Numbered from the stretch's first letter, positions 27,570-38,424 are shown. The stretch: 64,000 nucleotides of DNA from Candidatus Chryseopegocella kryptomonas (GCF_001536065.1 NZ_CZVW01000006.1:59724-123723), one strand, 5' to 3'. Notes: a model not told the origin generated them from the letters alone. Translations and numbers: made by a program.

Positions 27570-28248
27570 AATCATACTTGTAAATAAACCCGCTGGTTGG
27601 ACATCTTATAAAGTTGTTGATAAAATAAAGCGATGGTTTAAGGTAAAAAAAGCAGGTCACGCTGGAACGCTTGACCCGTTTGCTGAAGGACTTTTGATAA
27701 TTGCAACGGGAAAGAAAACGAAGGAACTTTCAAAGATTACCGAACTTGATAAAGAATACGAAGGAATTATGGAACTTGGAGCGATAACGCCAAGCCACGA
27801 TCCCGAAACCGAAATAATTGAGCGAAAGCCAATTGATGGCATCACTGAGGAGATCATAAGAGATAATGTTAAGTATTTCATCGGGGAAATTGAGCAAATT
27901 CCGCCGATGTATTCCGCAGTTAAGTATAAAGGGAAACCACTTTATAAACTTGCTCGCAAAGGCATTGAGATTGAAAGAAAGCCGAAAAAAGTTAAAATTT
28001 TTGACTTTCAAATTCTTGAAGTTAAACTTCCAGAAGTTCGCTTTCGTGTTAGATGTTCAAAGGGAACTTATGTGAGAACGCTTGTCCATGACTTTGGACA
28101 GAAACTTGGTTGTGGTGCTTATTTGAAATCGCTTGTCAGAACAAGAATTGGAGGTTACAAGTTAGAAGATGCTTTAACAATTGATGAATTAAGGAAAATT
28201 TCAACCGAGAGAAAAGATGGGGATAGTGCGAAACATACGGAAAATTAA
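27538..28248 (+). CDS. truB: tRNA pseudouridine-55 synthase TruB
   Basis: About 236 residues from ATG 27538 (ribosome site AAAAGG). Catalytic motif GHAGTLDPFAEGLL contains the essential Asp. Further family blocks are TELDKEYEG, PPMYSAVKYKGKPLYKLAR and RCSKGTYVRTLVHD. TruB makes pseudouridine 55 in the T loop of tRNAs. The start overlaps the end of rbfA and the end overlaps ribF, so translation is coupled. Confidence 0.96.
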   Translation: MTLAQRIRQGEIILVNKPAGWTSYKVVDKIKRWFKVKKAGHAGTLDPFAEGLLIIATGKKTKELSKITELDKEYEGIMELGAITPSHDPETEIIERKPIDGITEEIIRDNVKYFIGEIEQIPPMYSAVKYKGKPLYKLARKGIEIERKPKKVKIFDFQILEVKLPEVRFRVRCSKGTYVRTLVHDFGQKLGCGAYLKSLVRTRIGGYKLEDALTIDELRKISTERKDGDSAKHTEN

Positions 28249-29176
28249 CAAAGATTCAAATTCAGTTGTGACAGTTGGTGTGTTTGATGGAGTTCATATA
28301 GCACATCGTGAAATTTTGAAACGAATGGAAGAAGAAAAGAAGAAAACAGGCGCAAGAACTTTACTTGTTACATTTGATCCACATCCGCAGGAGATTCTCC
28401 GACCGAGAGAGAAATTTCAAATTTTGACAACAATTGATGAAAGAATTGAACTTTTGAAAGAGTATGACCTTGATATTGTCTTTGTTGTAAATTTCACGCT
28501 TGAATTTTCAAATATCACTGCTGAAGAATTTTGCAAAGATGTGATGCTTGAAAAAATTGGATTGAGAAAAGTTATAGTTGGTTATAATCATGCTTTCGGA
28601 AAAAATCGTGAAGGGAATCCAGAGAAGTTGAAAGAGTTTGGTGAAAGATATGGGTTTGATGTTGAGATTGTCCCGCAACTTCTTGTTGAGAATATACCTG
28701 TCAGCAGTTCAAAAGTGAGAAGCATTTTAAACAACGGCGATGTAAAACTTGCATCAAAATTGCTCGGAAGATATTATTTTATAAATGGAGTTGTCGTCCG
28801 AGGAAGCGGTCGTGGTAAAGAACTTGGAATACCAACTGCGAACATTGAGCCAAATTCAAGGAGAAAATTGATTCCTAAAAATGGAGTTTATGTCGTAAGG
28901 GTTACAATTGACAGAAAAAATTATTATGGCGTTATGAACATCGGATATAGACCGACATTTGAGCTTGATAGCGAAAGAGTTATGGAAGTGAACATATTTG
29001 ATTTTGATGAGGAGATTTATTTCAAACATATCAAAGTTGAATTTATAGACAGGTTGCGGGATGAGATGAAATTTTCGTCTCCAAAGGAGCTTGTTGAACA
29101 AATCAAGATAGATAAGGAGAGAGCCTTTGAGATCCTTGAAAAGGAGTTTAAAAAAGAGGAAATTTTAAATAAGTAA
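28217..29176 (+). CDS. ribF: Bifunctional riboflavin kinase/FAD synthetase RibF
   Basis: 319 residues. The N-terminal FAD synthetase (nucleotidyltransferase) part has [17 protein letters not shown] and [13 protein letters not shown]; the C-terminal riboflavin kinase part has [15 protein letters not shown] and MNIGYRPTF. It converts riboflavin to FMN and FAD. It overlaps truB by 32 bp and precedes rpsO, a common order in many phyla. Confidence 0.96.
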   Translation: MGIVRNIRKINKDSNSVVTVGVFDGVHIAHREILKRMEEEKKKTGARTLLVTFDPHPQEILRPREKFQILTTIDERIELLKEYDLDIVFVVNFTLEFSNITAEEFCKDVMLEKIGLRKVIVGYNHAFGKNREGNPEKLKEFGERYGFDVEIVPQLLVENIPVSSSKVRSILNNGDVKLASKLLGRYYFINGVVVRGSGRGKELGIPTANIEPNSRRKLIPKNGVYVVRVTIDRKNYYGVMNIGYRPTFELDSERVMEVNIFDFDEEIYFKHIKVEFIDRLRDEMKFSSPKELVEQIKIDKERAFEILEKEFKKEEILNK

Positions 29177-29195
29177 AACAAAAAAATCGGGAGAT

Positions 29196-29465
29196 ATGCC
29201 ATTGACGAGCGAACAGAAAAAGGAACTTATTAAAAAATACGGAAAACACGAAAAAGACACTGGTTCACCAGAAGTTCAAATTGCAATTCTTACAGCAAGA
29301 ATTAACCAACTTGCGGAGCATTTTGAGAAGCATCCAAAGGATAAACATTCAAGGATGGGATTGATAAAGATGATAGGAAAGAGGAGACGGCTTTTAAGGT
29401 ATCTTGAGAGAACAAATTATGAGAGTTACAAAAAAATTCTTGAGGAACTTGATTTAAGAAAATAA
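29196..29465 (+). CDS. rpsO: Ribosomal protein S15
   Basis: 89 residues, the usual length. Sequence blocks [39 protein letters not shown] and [17 protein letters not shown] are diagnostic. S15 is a primary 16S rRNA binder. It sits just before pnp, as in many bacteria, where the two are usually co-transcribed. Confidence 0.98.
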   Translation: MPLTSEQKKELIKKYGKHEKDTGSPEVQIAILTARINQLAEHFEKHPKDKHSRMGLIKMIGKRRRLLRYLERTNYESYKKILEELDLRK

Positions 29466-29483
29466 AAAATTAAGGTTGGTGGT

Positions 29484-31712
29484 GTGGCTATGTCGTATCT
29501 TAAGAAGGAAATTGAAATTGGTGGGCGAATTCTTTCTTTTGAAATAGGAAAGTATGCTAAGCAGGCAGATGGTGCAGTTATGGTAAGATATGCGGATACA
29601 ATGGTTCTTGCGACTGCGGTTGCAGAAGAGGAGCAAAAAGAAGATATTGATTTTATGCCTCTTTCGGTTGAATATCGTGAGAAGACATCAGCAGCTGGAA
29701 AAATTCCAGGTGGATTTGAAAAGAGGGAGGGAAAGCCAACTGAAAAAGAAATTTTATCCGCTCGCTTAATTGACAGAGCATTGCGACCTCTTTTCCCGAA
29801 AGAATTTAGGTGCGAAACGCAGGTTACAGTCACCGTATTCTCATTTGATCTTGAAAATGATCCCGATGTAATTGGTGGAATTGCAAGCTCAACTGCGCTT
29901 ATGATCTCTGATATTCCGTGGAATGGACCTATAGCTGAGGTAAGGGTTGGAAAAATTGACGGTGAATTTGTTATAAACCCGACGATATCTCAGCTTGAAA
30001 AGAGCGATCTTGATCTTGTTGTCGCTGGAACGATTGACTCAATCGTTATGGTTGAAGGCGAAGCGAAGGAGATTTCAGAAAAAGATATGGTTGAGGCGAT
30101 AAAGTTTGCGCACGAATACATAAAAAAGATTTGTGAAGTTCAACTTGAAATTGCAAAAGAAATTGGAAAGCCGAAAAGAGAAATCGTTAAAGAGGAAATA
30201 CCCGAAAGAATTTTAAATGATGTGAAAGAACTTGCTGAGGCACGGATTAAAGAACTTAACAGAACTCCGCTCAAAAAACTTGAACGAGCGGAGAAAATGG
30301 ATTTAATTTTACAGGAGACGATTGAAGCTTTAAAGCAAAGATATGCATCTGAACTCGTCCAGGATGAAAACGGAAATCAAATTCCACTGCTTTCACTTTA
30401 TCCGAAGCTTGAATTTTGGATTAAACAGGTGATTGAGGAAATTGAACGACTTGATATGAGATATATGGTTTTGAAAGAAGGCAAAAGAATTGACGGTCGT
30501 GGTTTAAATGATATTAGACCTATAACGGCGGAAGTTGGGGTTTTGCCCAGAACTCATGGCTCTGCTTTATTTACACGTGGTGAAACTCAATCACTTGCAA
30601 CTGTTACGCTTGGAACGAAAATGGATGAGCAGTTAATTGATGGTCTTTTGCCTGAGTATACGAAAAGATTTATGCTTCATTATAATTTCCCGCCGTTTTC
30701 TGTTGGTGAAGTTGCTCCATTTAGAGGTCCAAGTAGAAGAGAAATAGGACATGGGAATCTTGCTGAAAGAGCTTTGAAAAATTTAATTCCGCCTGAAGAA
30801 GAATTTCCATACACGATAAGAGTTGTCTCTGATATTCTTGAATCAAACGGTTCATCATCAATGGCTACAGTTTGTTCTGGAACGCTTGCTCTTATGGATG
30901 GTGGAGTTCCGTTGAGAAAACATGTTGCAGGTATCGCCATGGGACTTGTCAAAGAAGGTGATGAAGTTGCAATCTTAACAGATATACTCGGGAACGAGGA
31001 TCGGCTTGGGGATATGGATTTTAAGGTCGCTGGAACGCGCGATGGTATAACCGCATTTCAAATGGATATAAAGATAAGCGGTATAAGTTATGAAATTTTT
31101 GAGCGAGCTCTGGAACAGGCGAAAGAGGCAAGGATGAAGATACTTGACATACTTGAACAAACTATCCCGGGACCAAGACCAGAGGTTTCACCTTATGCAC
31201 CTCGTCTTATGACAACGCGAATTCCTGTTGAAATGATCGGCTGGGTTATAGGTCCTGCTGGGAAAAATATCAAAATGATGAAGCAAGAATTTGGAACAGA
31301 AGTTTTTATTGAAGATGATGGTTTGGTTTGGATAAGTGGACCAAATAAAGAAGCGTGTGAAAAGGCAAAGCAAATGGTTGAGCAACTTGCGGAGGTTCCA
31401 GAGGTTGGAAAAGTTTATAAAGGTATTGTGAGGAAAATTGCTGATTTTGGAGCTTTTGTTGAAATTTTGCCGGGTAAAATTGGACTTTTGCATATCTCGG
31501 AGATTGATCATAAAAGAGTTGAAAAGGTATCAGATGTTTTGAAAGTTGGTGATGAAGTTGAAGTGCAGATATTAACAGTTGATGATATGGGTAGATTTAC
31601 ATTGAGCAGGAAGTCGCTTATTCCAAAGCAAGAAGCACCACAGAGACAGCAGACCACCGCACAACGCCAGCATACCGCTCACCAAACCACACAGCATAGA
31701 ACGAGAAAATAA
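29484..31712 (+). CDS. pnp: Polyribonucleotide nucleotidyltransferase (PNPase)
   Basis: 742 residues. Two RNase PH domains (about 10-240 and 330-555) with GKRIDGRGLNDIRPI and FTRGETQSLATVTLGT, then KH (VIGPAGKNIKMMKQEFG) and S1 (YKGIVRKIADFGAFVEILPG) domains and a Gln/His/Thr-rich tail. It degrades RNA 3' to 5' using phosphate. GTG 29484 has AAGG at good spacing; ATG 29490 is the alternative. A strong terminator follows. Confidence 0.97.
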   Translation: MAMSYLKKEIEIGGRILSFEIGKYAKQADGAVMVRYADTMVLATAVAEEEQKEDIDFMPLSVEYREKTSAAGKIPGGFEKREGKPTEKEILSARLIDRALRPLFPKEFRCETQVTVTVFSFDLENDPDVIGGIASSTALMISDIPWNGPIAEVRVGKIDGEFVINPTISQLEKSDLDLVVAGTIDSIVMVEGEAKEISEKDMVEAIKFAHEYIKKICEVQLEIAKEIGKPKREIVKEEIPERILNDVKELAEARIKELNRTPLKKLERAEKMDLILQETIEALKQRYASELVQDENGNQIPLLSLYPKLEFWIKQVIEEIERLDMRYMVLKEGKRIDGRGLNDIRPITAEVGVLPRTHGSALFTRGETQSLATVTLGTKMDEQLIDGLLPEYTKRFMLHYNFPPFSVGEVAPFRGPSRREIGHGNLAERALKNLIPPEEEFPYTIRVVSDILESNGSSSMATVCSGTLALMDGGVPLRKHVAGIAMGLVKEGDEVAILTDILGNEDRLGDMDFKVAGTRDGITAFQMDIKISGISYEIFERALEQAKEARMKILDILEQTIPGPRPEVSPYAPRLMTTRIPVEMIGWVIGPAGKNIKMMKQEFGTEVFIEDDGLVWISGPNKEACEKAKQMVEQLAEVPEVGKVYKGIVRKIADFGAFVEILPGKIGLLHISEIDHKRVEKVSDVLKVGDEVEVQILTVDDMGRFTLSRKSLIPKQEAPQRQQTTAQRQHTAHQTTQHRTRK

Positions 31713-31715
31713 AAT

Positions 31716-31754
31716 CTGTGGGTTTCCCAGAACCCACAGGTTGCTTCTTTTTTG
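31716..31754 (+). terminator. Intrinsic terminator after pnp
   Basis: Perfect 9-bp stem CTGTGGGTT / AACCCACAG with a 6-nt loop, then a T-rich tract. It begins 4 bp after the pnp stop and ends the eight-gene translation operon. Confidence 0.9.
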
Positions 31755-31827
31755 TTTTTAATCGCCACCGCTTTAAATTTTCTCTGACATCAAAAATTTT
31801 TCACCAAAAAAGCAGTTGAAAGTTTAA

Positions 31828-33258
31828 ATGTTTCAAATAGGGAGCGAAATTGAAGTAAAAATTGAAAAAACAGTTTTTGAAGGCAAGAGCATCGCAAGAG
31901 TCAATGGTTTTGTTGTTTTTGTCAGAAATGTTGTCCCCGGAGATGTAGTCAAAGTTAAAATCACGAAATTAAAGAAATCATACGCAGAAGCAGAACCAGT
32001 TGAATTAATTCAAAAATCAAGTTTAAGGGTTGAACCAAAGTGTAAATTCTTTGGCGTTTGCGGTGGTTGCAAATGGCAAAACCTTGAATATAATGCACAA
32101 CTTGAATTCAAAAGAGACCATGTGATTGAAAGTTTTGAGAGAATCGGTGGTTTTAAAGGAATTGATGAAATTGTCTTGGGCACTCTTCCATCTGATGAAA
32201 TCTTCTTTTACCGAAACAAGATTGAGTTCTCTTTCTCCGATCAAAGATGGCTTCTAAAAGAAGAAATTGAAAATATAGATGAAATTGACCGAAACTTTGC
32301 TTTAGGGTTTCATCTTCCAGATAGATTTGACAAAGTGCTTGACATTGACGAATGCTTTTTGCAATCGGAGTTAAGCAATGAAATTTTAAATTTCACACGA
32401 GATTATTTCAAATCAAAAAATATCCCGATTTATTCAAGCGAAAAAAACGAAGGTTATCTTCGTTTCCTTACGATAAGAGAAGGCAAAAACACAGGGGATG
32501 TGATGGTTAACCTTGTGACATTTGAAGATAACGCAGAAATAATGTCCGAATTCACAAATTCTTTGCTTTCAAAATTCCCCAATATAACAACAGTTGTGAA
32601 TAACATCAATACTCGCAAGGCACAAATAGCAGTTGGTGAATATGAAAGAGTTTATCACGGCAATGGAACTATCACTGAAAAACTTGGGGATTACATTTTT
32701 CAAATCTCTTCAAACTCATTTTTCCAGACGAACACAAGACAGGCGGAAAAACTTTACAAAAAAATTGTTGAGTTTGCAAGCTTCAAACCCGATGATGTTG
32801 TTTATGATTTTTATTCTGGCACAGGGACGATATCAATTTTTGTGTCATCATTTGTTAAAAATGTCATTGGACTTGAACTTGTTGAAAGCGCTGTTGAAGA
32901 TGCGTGGAGAAATGCAGAGATAAACAGGATCAAAAATTGTAAATTTATCGCTGGTGATTTAAGAGAAAAACTTTACACTGATAAATCTTGGATGCGTCAG
33001 ACCCCAAAGCCAGATGTTATAATCATTGACCCGCCTCGTTCAGGTATGCATCCTGATGTTGTCAAAGCAATTTCAAGAATTAAACCCGAAAGAATCGTTT
33101 ATGTGAGTTGTAATCCGACAACGCAAGCAAGAGATATAAAACTTTTGATTGAATACGAGCCAAATTATATGATAGAGCTTATACAGCCAGTTGATATGTT
33201 TCCCCACACATATCACATTGAAAGTGTAGCGCTTTTAAAATTATCCCGTGGTTTGTAA
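31828..33258 (+). CDS. rlmD: 23S rRNA (uracil-5-)-methyltransferase (RlmD/RumA type)
   Basis: 476 residues. An N-terminal TRAM domain (about 1-60) is followed by an iron-sulfur motif CKFFGVCGGC (about 71-80), the methyltransferase core with DFYSGTGTISIF (S-adenosylmethionine binding), IDPPRSGMHPD and the nucleophile Cys in VYVSCNPTT. Members make 5-methyluridine in 23S rRNA or tRNA; which uridine cannot be told here. It stands alone, facing the Spy-like gene. Confidence 0.93.
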   Translation: MFQIGSEIEVKIEKTVFEGKSIARVNGFVVFVRNVVPGDVVKVKITKLKKSYAEAEPVELIQKSSLRVEPKCKFFGVCGGCKWQNLEYNAQLEFKRDHVIESFERIGGFKGIDEIVLGTLPSDEIFFYRNKIEFSFSDQRWLLKEEIENIDEIDRNFALGFHLPDRFDKVLDIDECFLQSELSNEILNFTRDYFKSKNIPIYSSEKNEGYLRFLTIREGKNTGDVMVNLVTFEDNAEIMSEFTNSLLSKFPNITTVVNNINTRKAQIAVGEYERVYHGNGTITEKLGDYIFQISSNSFFQTNTRQAEKLYKKIVEFASFKPDDVVYDFYSGTGTISIFVSSFVKNVIGLELVESAVEDAWRNAEINRIKNCKFIAGDLREKLYTDKSWMRQTPKPDVIIIDPPRSGMHPDVVKAISRIKPERIVYVSCNPTTQARDIKLLIEYEPNYMIELIQPVDMFPHTYHIESVALLKLSRGL

Positions 33259-33266
33259 AAAATAAA

Positions 33267-33293
33267 AAACCTCCCCAAAATTTGGGGAGGTTT
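33267..33293. terminator. Bidirectional terminator between rlmD and the Spy-like gene
   Basis: A 10-bp perfect stem AAACCTCCCC / GGGGAGGTTT with a 7-nt loop lies between two convergent genes. On the minus strand the stem is followed by a long T run, so it ends the minus-strand gene best; it likely serves both directions. Confidence 0.85.
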
Positions 33294-33302
33294 CAGTTGC
33301 TT

Positions 33303-33797
33303 TTACCAGCATCGGTGCAATCGCAACCCTCTTTTGGGTTTACCCCAGCCATAAAAACCATCACGAAAACCGAAACCAAATCCAAATTTTTCTCTCAAAA
33401 TTTTTCTCTGTTCCGGAGTCAGAACCTGCTGAATGTTAAGCCAGTGATTTACCCTGTTTTTGTTGAGCTCTTTCATATAGCCAGAGATTTCATCAACCTT
33501 TTTGTCAATCGCTGACTTATCCGGCTTTTCGGATGAGAGGAGTTCTTGGAGTTCAATTCTTGCTTTGTTTAACTTGCTTGCAATATCAGTTTGATTTTTG
33601 CGAAATTCAAAAAATAGATTTTGAAGTTTTGATTTTTGTTCATCTGTAAGTTTGAGCTCATCATAAAGTCGGGTTATTCCTCTTTGCCATATACCATCGT
33701 CCGGAAGGAATCCAAACCTCGGACCAAACATTTGTGCGAATGAAGTTGATGCGATAAGTAGAAGTGCAACCGCTATTATTATTGTTCTTGCTTTCAT
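33303..33797 (-). CDS. Spy/CpxP-like periplasmic protein
   Basis: 164 residues with a signal peptide (residues 1-21, ending SFAQ). Two LTxxQ-type motifs, LTDEQKSKLQNLF and LTPEQRKILREKFG, separated by a helical segment, are the hallmark of the Spy/CpxP/zinc-resistance family, which act as periplasmic chaperones or metal binders. The Gly/Phe/Arg-rich tail (FGFGFGFRDGFYGWGKPKR) is unusual. Divergent from the amidohydrolase gene. Confidence 0.82.
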   Translation of the reverse strand: MKARTIIIAVALLLIASTSFAQMFGPRFGFLPDDGIWQRGITRLYDELKLTDEQKSKLQNLFFEFRKNQTDIASKLNKARIELQELLSSEKPDKSAIDKKVDEISGYMKELNKNRVNHWLNIQQVLTPEQRKILREKFGFGFGFRDGFYGWGKPKRGLRLHRCW

Positions 33798-33878
33798 GGC
33801 TTTTCTCTTTTTTGTTTTATCTTTGTGTCTTCACTAAATTAGATGTGATTTGAAACACAAAGGTTTAATTTTGAAGCG

Positions 33879-35135
33879 ATGAGGATTTTTTATGCGAAAT
33901 ACATTTTGCCTGTGACTTCCGAGATAATTGAAGATGGTGCAGTTGTAATTGAAGGGAATAAAATCATTGATTTTGGGGCTCGTGAGGAAATTGATTCAAA
34001 GTATAAAATTGAGAAAAGGTTTGATTTGAAAAATGCTTTGATAATGCCTGGATTTGTCAATGCGCACACACATCTTGAACTTTCAAATTTAAAGTTTAAG
34101 GAAGCAAAAAGTTTTCAAGATTGGCTCTGGGAAGTTGTGAAAAAGCGAAACAAATTTTTCAAGGGTAGGTTTGCAAGTGTAAAATTTTTAAAATTTTTAT
34201 CCGAGAGAAAATTTAAAAATGCTGTTAAGCGAAGAATTGATGAAGTTATAAACTCCGGGACAGTCGCAATTGGAGATGTTTCAAACACGGCGAAGTTGAT
34301 AACACTGCTTTTGAGAGTTCCATTGAAAGTTCAAATTTTCATTGAGTTGATAGCCTTCAAAGAAGAAAGGGGTAGAGAATTTTTTGATGTTGTGAAAGAT
34401 TTAATTGAAGATATAAACAACATTGTGCGAAAACATAATTTGCAGAAAGATTTTAAAGTTTCAATGTCTGCGCATGCTCCATATTCCGTATCTGAAGGAC
34501 TTTTTAAATTGATAAAAAATTTCAATGGTTCATCAAAGACAAGCGTTCATCTTGCCGAGCCAGTTGAGGAGGTTGAGTTTTTGAAGCAGGGGACTGGATT
34601 TTTCCGCAATTTTTTAATTCAAAGAGATGCCTTTGATCCAAAATGGGAAGCGCCAGGAGTTTCGCCTGTAAAATATCTTGAGCAAATTGGTTTCCTTGAT
34701 GAAAATACTCTCGCAGTTCATTGTGTCAATGTTGATGAAGAAGACATTGAAATTTTAAGCCGAAGGGGTGTGAGCGTTTGCACATGTCCGAGGAGCAATT
34801 TCTTTTTAAAAGTTGGCAAAGCGCCGGTGCGAAAATTTCTTGACAGTGGGATAAATGTTTGCATAGGGACGGATAGCATCGCAAGCAATCGTGATTTGAA
34901 CATACTTCACGAGTTGAAGTTTGCACGAGAGTTTTATCCTGATGTAAGTGATGTTGAATTGATAAAGATGGCAACAATAAATGGTGCAGTTGCGCTTGGC
35001 TTTGGTGATTACTGCGGTAGCATTGAAAAGGGGAAAGATGCGGATTTGATTTATTTCATAATCCCAAAAGATTTAAAGAAAAGTGAAATTTACGATTTCA
35101 TATTTCAGTCAAGTATCTGCGGGAGGTTGGCTTGA
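33879..35135 (+). CDS. Amidohydrolase, purine-nucleoside deaminase-like
   Basis: 418 residues. Metal ligands are in MPGFVNAHTHLEL, in SAHAPYSVSEG, in SVHLAEPVEE and in IGTDSIASN, which is the TIM-barrel pattern of the cytosine deaminase/atrazine-chlorohydrolase branch. Close relatives deaminate S-adenosylhomocysteine, 5'-methylthioadenosine or aminodeoxyfutalosine; the last is a step in menaquinone synthesis by the futalosine route. The exact substrate is not decided by sequence here, and no other mqn gene is in the window. Confidence 0.82.
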   Translation: MRIFYAKYILPVTSEIIEDGAVVIEGNKIIDFGAREEIDSKYKIEKRFDLKNALIMPGFVNAHTHLELSNLKFKEAKSFQDWLWEVVKKRNKFFKGRFASVKFLKFLSERKFKNAVKRRIDEVINSGTVAIGDVSNTAKLITLLLRVPLKVQIFIELIAFKEERGREFFDVVKDLIEDINNIVRKHNLQKDFKVSMSAHAPYSVSEGLFKLIKNFNGSSKTSVHLAEPVEEVEFLKQGTGFFRNFLIQRDAFDPKWEAPGVSPVKYLEQIGFLDENTLAVHCVNVDEEDIEILSRRGVSVCTCPRSNFFLKVGKAPVRKFLDSGINVCIGTDSIASNRDLNILHELKFAREFYPDVSDVELIKMATINGAVALGFGDYCGSIEKGKDADLIYFIIPKDLKKSEIYDFIFQSSICGRLA

Positions 35136-35195
35136 CTTTTAACTCCGATTTGAGATATTTTTATTACCAGAAAAATAAACAGCCGAAAATTTCCG

Positions 35196-36428
35196 ATGAG
35201 TTCAGCGGTTGTGATATGCCATTATCACGAGGTTGCGCTTAAACAACGAAATAGAGAAATTTTTGAGAAAAAATTGAGAACTAACATTGCTTTTATGCTT
35301 TCTGACATTGTTAAGCAAAATATGGTGATGCGAGGATATGGACGCTTGAAAATTGTTCTCCCATTTGGATTTGAAGAGACGGAAAAAGTTGAAATTGTGA
35401 AATCAAGATTGAGCAATGTTTTTGGATTGACGAATTTTGGGATTGGTGTCGTCACAGCGCTTGATATTGAGAAAATATGCGAGGCGAGTTTAAAGGTTTT
35501 GAAGAATAAAACTTTTAAGACATTTAGCGTAAAGACGAAAAGACAGAACAAAAGATTTCCTTTGAATTCCGTTGAGGTGAATCGTCAAGTTGGGGCTTAT
35601 TTGCTTGAAGAGTTTAAGAATGAAGGTAAGGAAGTTAGCGTTGATTTAAAAAATCCAGATGTAAGCGTTCACATTGAGATAGTTGATAAGGAAGTTTATG
35701 TTTATGCTGATAGATTCAAAGGTCCGGGCGGGCTTCCGGTTGGTTCAAGTGGTAAAGTTGTCTCATTGCTTTCGGCTGGTTTTGACTCGCCAATTGCATC
35801 TTATATGATGATGAAGCGGGGGGCAAAGGTTATATTCGTTCATTATCACAGTTATCCATACACTTCTTACGATTCAATTGAGCAAGTTAAACAGTTGGTG
35901 AAAATCTTAACAAAGTTTCAATTCCATTCAAAACTTTTCATAGTCCCAATAGCGGAAGCGCAGAGAATCATCGTTTTAAATGCCCCCGTTGGTTTGAGGA
36001 CAATTTTATACAGAAGATTGATGATAAAAATTGCTGAAAAAATTGCGGAGAAAGAAGGAGCGGAGGCACTTGTCACAGGGGAAAGTTTAGGTCAAGTTGC
36101 TTCTCAAACTTTGAGAAATATAAGAGTCATAAATCAAATCGCAACGTTTCCAATTTTGAGACCTTTGATTGGGATTGATAAAGAAGAGATAATTCAAAAA
36201 GCGCGTGAGATAGGAACATATGAAATTTCAAGTCAACCTTACGATGATTGTTGTAGTTTTCTAACGGGGAGACATCCTGAGACATGGGCTGATTTTGACG
36301 AGATATTTGAAGTTGAGAAAAAACTCAACTGGGATGAGCTCGTTGATATGTCGCTTTCAAATGCTGAAATTGAAAATGTCTATGCTGAATTTCTTAACAA
36401 AGATATACTTGAAAAAATTGAAGATTGA
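35196..36428 (+). CDS. thiI: tRNA 4-thiouridine synthetase ThiI
   Basis: 410 residues. N-terminal ferredoxin-like and THUMP domains (about 1-165), then the PP-loop ATPase with [18 protein letters not shown] and [16 protein letters not shown]. It adenylates U8 of tRNA for sulfur transfer. The C-terminal rhodanese domain of the E. coli protein is absent, as in many bacteria; a CC pair in [12 protein letters not shown] near residue 350 is retained. Overlaps or abuts the following peptidase gene. Confidence 0.95.
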   Translation: MSSAVVICHYHEVALKQRNREIFEKKLRTNIAFMLSDIVKQNMVMRGYGRLKIVLPFGFEETEKVEIVKSRLSNVFGLTNFGIGVVTALDIEKICEASLKVLKNKTFKTFSVKTKRQNKRFPLNSVEVNRQVGAYLLEEFKNEGKEVSVDLKNPDVSVHIEIVDKEVYVYADRFKGPGGLPVGSSGKVVSLLSAGFDSPIASYMMMKRGAKVIFVHYHSYPYTSYDSIEQVKQLVKILTKFQFHSKLFIVPIAEAQRIIVLNAPVGLRTILYRRLMIKIAEKIAEKEGAEALVTGESLGQVASQTLRNIRVINQIATFPILRPLIGIDKEEIIQKAREIGTYEISSQPYDDCCSFLTGRHPETWADFDEIFEVEKKLNWDELVDMSLSNAEIENVYAEFLNKDILEKIED

Positions 36429-36432
36429 ACGA

Positions 36433-37512
36433 GTGCTAAAAATTTTAACATTTTTTCTCATCTTCGCGCAATTGCTTTATTCCCAAACTTTTCGTTTAAA
36501 ACGACCTGTTCCCGACCACATTCAAATCAATGGTTCTTATCTTTATGGTGAGCCAAACATTCGCGATCCCCAAAACAGGGCGCATGCTGGGGTTGATATC
36601 CTTGTAAGATATGACACAGTTTATTCTGCCTGTGATGGGATCATTTATTTTGTTGCTTATAATCCGTATGATACAGTTGGAGGTTTTGAACCAAACGGCG
36701 CTGGAAATTATATCTTCATCAAAGGACGATGGGAAGGGAAAGATTTATATTTGCTTTACGGACATCTATCAAAACCTTTGAAAAATCAAGGTGACAGTGT
36801 AAAAGCTGGCGAACCAATTGCAATTTCTGGCAACACTGGTTATTCAACTGGACCGCATTTGCATTTTGAAATTCGGCTTGGGACACCTCGTTTTGATGCA
36901 TACAGGACAAGAAGAAACCCGGAACTATGGTTTTCAATGCGTGGAACAGGCGCAATTTACGGTAAAATTCCAAATGCACCGAATTCAACAAGGGTAGATA
37001 TAAAGCCCGACCCGAAGCCGAGACCACCTTACACGACTTTCTCATACGCTTTGACTTACAATTTCAACGATCCTTACATCGGAAGCGATGATATTTATCA
37101 AGAAAATTACGCAATTGGTGAAGTAAAACCCGGAACTTACACGATAACAGCGTTAAATGAACTTTACACAAGAATTGTAACAGTAAGAGATGGTAAAGTT
37201 GTCTGCGCTGACCCAACAACTGAGGTTAAAGAAAGCGAAATAATTGCGGATAAATTTGAACTTTATCAAAATTACCCAAATCCATTTAATTCAAGCACCG
37301 TGATAAGATTTTATCTTCCGGAAGCAAGTCATGTTGTGTTGAAAATTTATGATTTGCTCGGTAGAGAAGTTAAAACGCTTGTTGATGAAGAAAAAGGAGC
37401 GGGGCTACATTACGCAATTTTTGACGCAAGCGGGCTTGCAAGCGGAGTTTATGTCTATACGATTTTTGCAGGTGAATATGTCGCTTCAAAGTTTATGATT
37501 TTTGTAAAGTGA
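36433..37512 (+). CDS. Secreted M23 peptidase with type IX secretion sorting domain
   Basis: About 359 residues if GTG 36433 is used; in-frame TTG codons at 36409 and 36418 are alternatives. A signal peptide ([17 protein letters not shown]) is followed by an M23/LytM domain with zinc ligands in [10 protein letters not shown] and [11 protein letters not shown], which cleaves peptidoglycan cross-links or other peptides. The last 85 residues ([19 protein letters not shown] onward, ending ASKFMIFVK) form a type A C-terminal sorting domain for the type IX secretion system. This domain is the best taxonomic marker in the window. Confidence 0.88.
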   Translation: MLKILTFFLIFAQLLYSQTFRLKRPVPDHIQINGSYLYGEPNIRDPQNRAHAGVDILVRYDTVYSACDGIIYFVAYNPYDTVGGFEPNGAGNYIFIKGRWEGKDLYLLYGHLSKPLKNQGDSVKAGEPIAISGNTGYSTGPHLHFEIRLGTPRFDAYRTRRNPELWFSMRGTGAIYGKIPNAPNSTRVDIKPDPKPRPPYTTFSYALTYNFNDPYIGSDDIYQENYAIGEVKPGTYTITALNELYTRIVTVRDGKVVCADPTTEVKESEIIADKFELYQNYPNPFNSSTVIRFYLPEASHVVLKIYDLLGREVKTLVDEEKGAGLHYAIFDASGLASGVYVYTIFAGEYVASKFMIFVK

Positions 37513-37542
37513 ATTTTACAAAAACAAAATTTCAAAAGTAAA

Positions 37543-38424
37543 ATGAAAAAACTTGGTTTCATCGGTCTCGGGATAATGGGGGAAATGATGGCAAAGCGAC
37601 TTTTGAACAATGGCTTTGAACTTGTCATTTACAACAGAACGAAAGATAAAATTTCAAAACTTGATGTTTCTGGTTTTACAATCGCTAATTCGCCATCTGA
37701 AGTTGCTAAAAATTGCGATGTGGTTATTTCAATGCTTGCGGATTCAAGAGCTGTTGAAGAGGTTGTTTTCGGGACAAATGGAATTTTCGCAAGCATAAGA
37801 GAAGGTTTAATTCATATTGATATGAGCACAATTTCACCAGCAACGACGAAAAAACTTTACAACGAATATAAATCTCACAAATCATATTTTATCCACGCTC
37901 CTGTTCTTGGGAGCAAAACTCAAGCAGGCGATGGAACTTTGTTGATTTTCGCAGGTGGTGATAAAGAGGCAATTGAAAAGTGTGAAGAAATTTTTAAAGT
38001 CCTCGGAAAAAGATTGTGGATTTTTGATTCCGTTGAAAAGGCGACAAATTTAAAACTTGCGATGAACTCAATGATTGCAACTATGATCATCGCACTTTCA
38101 CAAGCATTTGTGCTTGCTGAAAAATCAGGTATTTCAAAAGAAACAGTTCTTGAAGTCCTTGAAAATTCCGCTCTAAATTCGGCAATGTATCAGAGTAAGG
38201 GAAAAACGATAATAGATGGAAACTTCGCACCGAACTTTTATGTCAAACACATATTGAAGGACATAAATCTTGCTCTTGAAACAGGTCAAGATTTGAAAGT
38301 TCCACTTCCAATTTTGAGTGCGATTCGTGAGCTTTATGTAAGTGCGATTTCAAAAGGTTATGAGAATGAGGATTACTCGGCTGTTTACAAAGTCATTGTT
38401 GAGTTTGCGGGTTTGAAAATTTAA
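37543..38424 (+). CDS. NAD(P)-dependent beta-hydroxyacid dehydrogenase family protein
   Basis: 293 residues. N-terminal Rossmann motif GFIGLGIMGEMMAKRL, substrate loop APVLGSKTQAGDGTL and the catalytic Lys in NLKLAMNSMIATM place it with 3-hydroxyisobutyrate dehydrogenase/glyoxylate-succinic semialdehyde reductase. The GSK loop is closest to the GLYR1 branch. It is followed 12 bp later by the GH18 lipoprotein gene. Confidence 0.9.
   Translation: MKKLGFIGLGIMGEMMAKRLLNNGFELVIYNRTKDKISKLDVSGFTIANSPSEVAKNCDVVISMLADSRAVEEVVFGTNGIFASIREGLIHIDMSTISPATTKKLYNEYKSHKSYFIHAPVLGSKTQAGDGTLLIFAGGDKEAIEKCEEIFKVLGKRLWIFDSVEKATNLKLAMNSMIATMIIALSQAFVLAEKSGISKETVLEVLENSALNSAMYQSKGKTIIDGNFAPNFYVKHILKDINLALETGQDLKVPLPILSAIRELYVSAISKGYENEDYSAVYKVIVEFAGLKI

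Noticed and set aside
31713..31827. A promoter or small gene between pnp and rlmD
   Set aside because: Apart from the terminator I see no clear -35/-10 pair or ORF in this short gap.
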